A stretch of DNA of 64,000 bases from Bugula neritina (lineage: Eukaryota > Bryozoa > Gymnolaemata > Cheilostomatida > Bugulidae). Made by a program: the position numbers and the translations under genes. Location of the stretch: contig OZ037772.1 of NCBI GenBank assembly GCA_964035545.1, forward strand, positions 10,493,318-10,557,317. Reading direction: 5' to 3'. Below are positions 61,415-64,000 of the stretch, piece after piece (positions within the stretch are counted from its first letter, which is position 1; each line of letters starts with the position of its first letter). The notes beneath the pieces were generated by a model. The model did no database searches and was not told the origin of the DNA. It saw only the letters and a list, made by a program, of their open reading frames with translations.

Positions 61415-61416
<2 letters not shown>
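61371..61416 (-). ncRNA. Degenerate hammerhead-like motif
   Basis: Minus strand: AUGACGA in place of CUGANGA, a 6-bp stem II (GUGCAG/CUGUAC), GAAA, then ACU-AUAU-AGU and the triplet GUC. The C of the conserved core is changed to A and no stem I can be drawn, so it is probably inactive. It lies about 100 bp from the intact motif, in the same orientation. Confidence 0.45.
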
Positions 61417-61446
<30 letters not shown>

Positions 61447-61475
61447 GAAATAAAATGAGATTTGATTAATATACT

Positions 61476-61536
61476 GGCATTTATTACTAGTAGTTTCGTA
61501 CACAAGAACGATGTGCACTCATCAGATAAATTAGCC
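61476..61536 (-). ncRNA. Type I hammerhead ribozyme of the Penelope-like element
   Basis: On the minus strand all core elements are present in order: CUGAUGA, stem II (GUGCACA paired with UGUGUAC across a 7-base loop), GAAA, a minimal 3-bp stem III (ACU/AGU with a 3-base loop), and the cleavage triplet GUA. Stem I pairs AUUUAU with AUAAAU and, past a UA bulge, GGC with GCC. Cleavage would fall after position 61485. Hammerhead motifs with very short stem III are an established feature of Penelope-like elements. I judge it potentially active because every core base is kept. Confidence 0.85.
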
Positions 61537-61621
61537 ACTATGGTTGCTTACAACTATAAATAATGTGTAAATATACAGATTAAAGCTAGAAGATCAAAAA
61601 GGTAGCATTGTAATTAGTTGG

Positions 61622-63742
61622 CTATGTTACAGCATTCTTGAGTAGAAATTTACTACTATGTCTGCATATGGATAAAAAGTCATAGCGCTTATTGAGGGAA
61701 GACAACTGTGGCTTATAAAGAATGAAAAATTTTTCCCATGAGCATAGCTGACAGATTTTAGTGTTGTTGTTGTGTGGTTGGGCTTTTCTGAGAATTTTCC
61801 AAGATATGGTAAAATCCAGACCTTTGTCTTTTAAGGTCCAGATGTGTTTACTCAACTCAGTTTGCATGCGCTTGGTTGGGTGTCTGAAAGAAGCAAGGTG
61901 GTTGTAGTATCTTGCCTTGAATGCAGTGGAGGAAATTCCTATATATGTTTCAGCAGTATCTTTTGATGGGACGAATACTTTGGCCTGGTACACAATGTTT
62001 GGGGTGGTGCATTCTCCTGGGAGCGGGCATGTCTTTACATTTCTACAGTTACAGCCTGCCTGTGATATAGGGGTGGTGTTGCATTTAGTAACACTTCTGT
62101 TGTGAGCAGTGATGGTCTGCTCTAAATTTGGGCAGCAACTGTAGCTGAGTTTGAGTGTGTTTTTATTAAATATTTTGTGCAGTGGGTGTTTGGTGTTGAA
62201 TATATCTTTTATCAGCTTGAGGTATATGGAGCCGATTTTCGTCTTTACATTGCGGCTATAAGGTGGATTGTACCAGATGACTTGTCTTTGTCTGATGGGT
62301 TTGATGCTTGCATTGGTGTTGTCAGTATAGTCTTTGTATTTGAGTTGGTAGTCATATCCGCTTTTAGCCAAAGCATCTTGATATAGAGGGGTGGCATTGT
62401 TGAAGATAGTTTCATTGGTAGATATGTCACAAAGTCTGCGGTTTATAGATTCTGGTATGTTATTCAGTATGCTGGGAGGATGGTTAGAGTCTTTGTGTAC
62501 ATACAGAGGGATGTTGTTGGGCTTGGAGTACGGTGTATGATGTTTCTTGACCAGATCTAGGGTGACGTCTAAATAGTCAGTTGTCTTGATATTAACATCT
62601 ATGGTGATCTTTAGACCGTGTGACTGGAATAATATGCAAAGATCTTTTTTCAGTCTTTCAGCTAGTTGTGGTTTAAGATCTGTTACACCTAGCCCATCGT
62701 CTCTATATAGTCCAATGTTAGCTTTGAACTTTTTTGAGATTTTACTTAACAAAAATAATCCTACTAATTCACATGTTTCAGCACCATCATGTGAGCCCAT
62801 GGTGACGTCAAACAAATTGTCTGATTGTCTTTTACCCCAAAATGAGTTGTCATGCACCAATATGGATTTTTTTGTGTGCAATATGATATTCCGTTCGTGG
62901 TTGCTGACTGTAGTGTGCAAGTTGGCAAAGTCGAGAGCATCAGATAGTAGTTTTGGCGATATAGATGGATAAAATTCCACAATATCGAACACGATAAAAG
63001 AGTGCCTGTTTGTGGTGGTCAAATTGTCAAACCAATGTAAAACTGCAGATGTGCTTTTCCACTGGTTTAGGCCAAGTTTGCTGTTTATCGATGTATTAAT
63101 TCTGTCAAGTAGTTGTTTACTCACCCTACCTATCTCTGGTTTGGTGGGGTTAATAAGGCGGCAGGTGGGGTTAGTTATGTAGTTAGCCTTATGATCCTTG
63201 ATAGTAATGAAGGCGGGTTTCTTAGCTGTTATAGTAATTCTGTCATCAAGTTCCAATTGTTCAGCCATGGCTTTGTCTTCACTAGTGATGTTGGAGACTT
63301 TGTCATTTGATATTTTCTTATAGGTTTTAGTGATATTGTTAGTTAAGAGTCTGTCATACGATTCTTTGTCCATTTTGTAGAAATTGTTGCTTTTATCTGC
63401 AGGCACTATTATATTGTCGCTCATGGTTATTTTATGCTTGATGTCGGAGGATAGCTTGTCTTGAAAGGTATTGTGGACATGTCTAAACTTAACAGATCGG
63501 ATCATGTCAGCTAATCCTTGCTCGAAACTTTGCATAGCTGTGATCTGTGGTGGGGACTTTTTAGACCTGAATCCATAGGTTTCCTTCATGCTAGATCTAG
63601 AGTCAGGATTTAGGAAGAAGAAGGCAGCCCATCTCATTCTGATGACTAAAGATTCTGTGTATTGGATCAGTCTCCGTATATACAGTGATTGTGATGGAAT
63701 CGGTATATTCATAGTTGAATAATCAAATCTTAGTTGTTCCAT
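61622..63742 (-). CDS. Penelope-like reverse transcriptase with GIY-YIG endonuclease
   Basis: 706 aa without interruption. The reverse transcriptase covers about residues 110-430. VPADKSNNFYKM opens it. FDIVEFYPSIS (D253) is motif A, MGSHDGAETCELVGLFLL is motif B and YRDDGLG (D348, D349) is the catalytic YxDD-type motif C; YLDVTLDL follows. A Cys-rich linker (CCPNLEQ, CNCRN, CPLPGEC) precedes the C-terminal GIY-YIG endonuclease (about 582-680). That domain has VYQAKV, TYIG, the catalytic-type Arg in FKARYYNH (R611) and the Glu in TELSKHIW (E629), then CQLCSWEKF. This is the canonical endonuclease-bearing Penelope layout, known for target-primed retrotransposition. The intact frame suggests recent activity. 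Confidence 0.92.
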   Translation of the reverse strand: MEQLRFDYSTMNIPIPSQSLYIRRLIQYTESLVIRMRWAAFFFLNPDSRSSMKETYGFRSKKSPPQITAMQSFEQGLADMIRSVKFRHVHNTFQDKLSSDIKHKITMSDNIIVPADKSNNFYKMDKESYDRLLTNNITKTYKKISNDKVSNITSEDKAMAEQLELDDRITITAKKPAFITIKDHKANYITNPTCRLINPTKPEIGRVSKQLLDRINTSINSKLGLNQWKSTSAVLHWFDNLTTTNRHSFIVFDIVEFYPSISPKLLSDALDFANLHTTVSNHERNIILHTKKSILVHDNSFWGKRQSDNLFDVTMGSHDGAETCELVGLFLLSKISKKFKANIGLYRDDGLGVTDLKPQLAERLKKDLCILFQSHGLKITIDVNIKTTDYLDVTLDLVKKHHTPYSKPNNIPLYVHKDSNHPPSILNNIPESINRRLCDISTNETIFNNATPLYQDALAKSGYDYQLKYKDYTDNTNASIKPIRQRQVIWYNPPYSRNVKTKIGSIYLKLIKDIFNTKHPLHKIFNKNTLKLSYSCCPNLEQTITAHNRSVTKCNTTPISQAGCNCRNVKTCPLPGECTTPNIVYQAKVFVPSKDTAETYIGISSTAFKARYYNHLASFRHPTKRMQTELSKHIWTLKDKGLDFTISWKILRKAQPHNNNTKICQLCSWEKFFILYKPQLSSLNKRYDFLSICRHSSKFLLKNAVT

Positions 63743-63785
63743 TTTGCAGTTTATAAATAGAGTGCTCTACTTAAAGGAGCGTAAA

Positions 63786-64000
63786 AGACGTCACCCTAGA
63801 TCTGGTCAAGAAACATCATACACCGTACTCCAAGCCCAACAACATCCCTCTGTATGTACACAAAGACTCTAACCATCCTCCCAGCATACTGAATAACATA
63901 CCAGAATCTATAAACCGCAGACTTTGTGACATATCTACCAATGAAACTATCTTCAACAATGCCACCCCTCTATATCAAGATGCTTTGGCTAAAAGCGGAT
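63786..64000 (+). mobile_element. Second Penelope-like copy, inverted and 5'-truncated, cut by the window end
   Basis: All 215 bp match the reverse complement of 62356-62570 with no length difference and no mismatch that I noticed. It encodes the RT segment from [15 protein letters not shown] to DALAKSG. It starts abruptly at AGACGTCACC, as expected for 5' truncation. Confidence 0.9.

Larger units (their letters stand above)
61417..63785 (-). mobile_element. Penelope-like retroelement (minus strand)
   Basis: The element contains one intact long reading frame (63742-61622), a hammerhead ribozyme beyond its 3' end, and terminal sequence with a TA run. The 5' side, about 40 bp above the ATG, abuts an inverted 5'-truncated copy starting at 63786. 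Inverted neighbouring copies are typical of Penelope-like elements. The outer edge near 61.4 kb is approximate. Confidence 0.85.

Noticed and set aside
62586-62972. 128-codon plus-strand frame inside the retroelement
   Set aside because: It is antisense to the reverse transcriptase, which has all catalytic motifs on the minus strand.

Overview
This window is metazoan nuclear DNA, AT-rich and intron-rich. GT-AG introns can be placed by eye, and codon phase is kept across every join in the main gene models. The content is animal-type: CUB-domain receptors, C2H2 and 3CxxC zinc fingers, tRNA-derived SINEs, a hAT-type transposon and a Penelope-like retroelement with a hammerhead ribozyme. I think it is an invertebrate, but I cannot name the phylum. 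No prokaryotic, viral or organellar gene block was seen.

Layout. (1) 0.4-8.0 kb, minus strand: two adjacent genes, each starting with an exon that encodes only a very short ectodomain and one membrane helix, followed by tyrosine-rich cytoplasmic exons. The plan is that of transmembrane adaptors (LAT/PAG type). (2) 8.9-17.4 kb: tandem duplication of a three-exon gene for a short 3CxxC (ZAR1-like) zinc-finger protein; each copy has a perfect kB-type GGGAATTTCC upstream. (3) 17.4-22.4 kb: non-coding, with a hAT-like element of about 1.07 kb that has matching 8-bp target duplications. (4) 22.7-24.6 and 36.4-39.4 kb: two diverged paralogues of an unrecognised zinc-finger family, both with an N-terminal C2H2 finger split by a phase-1 intron right after its first cysteine. 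Between them lie a 1.75-kb minisatellite, SINEs and a probable second hAT relic. (5) 41.7-53.2 kb: two near-identical nine-exon genes for type I receptors (signal peptide, two CUB-like domains, Ser/Thr stalk, membrane helix, six-tyrosine tail). (6) 58.3-60.8 kb: a third member that has lost its CUB exons, has a greatly expanded TTTAP stalk with a -1 frameshift, and is followed by a huge (TA)n palindrome. (7) 61.4-64.0 kb: a Penelope-like element on the minus strand (RT plus GIY-YIG) with a hammerhead ribozyme, facing an inverted 5'-truncated copy.

How the parts may work together. The adaptor-like pair and the CUB receptors are about 34 kb apart. Both carry YxxM, YxN and YxxL-type tyrosines suited to SH2-domain recruitment, so the window may hold two tiers of a phosphotyrosine pathway in cell-surface recognition. 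This is inference from motifs; no kinase or SH2 gene is visible here. All splice models were assembled by reading, without transcripts.
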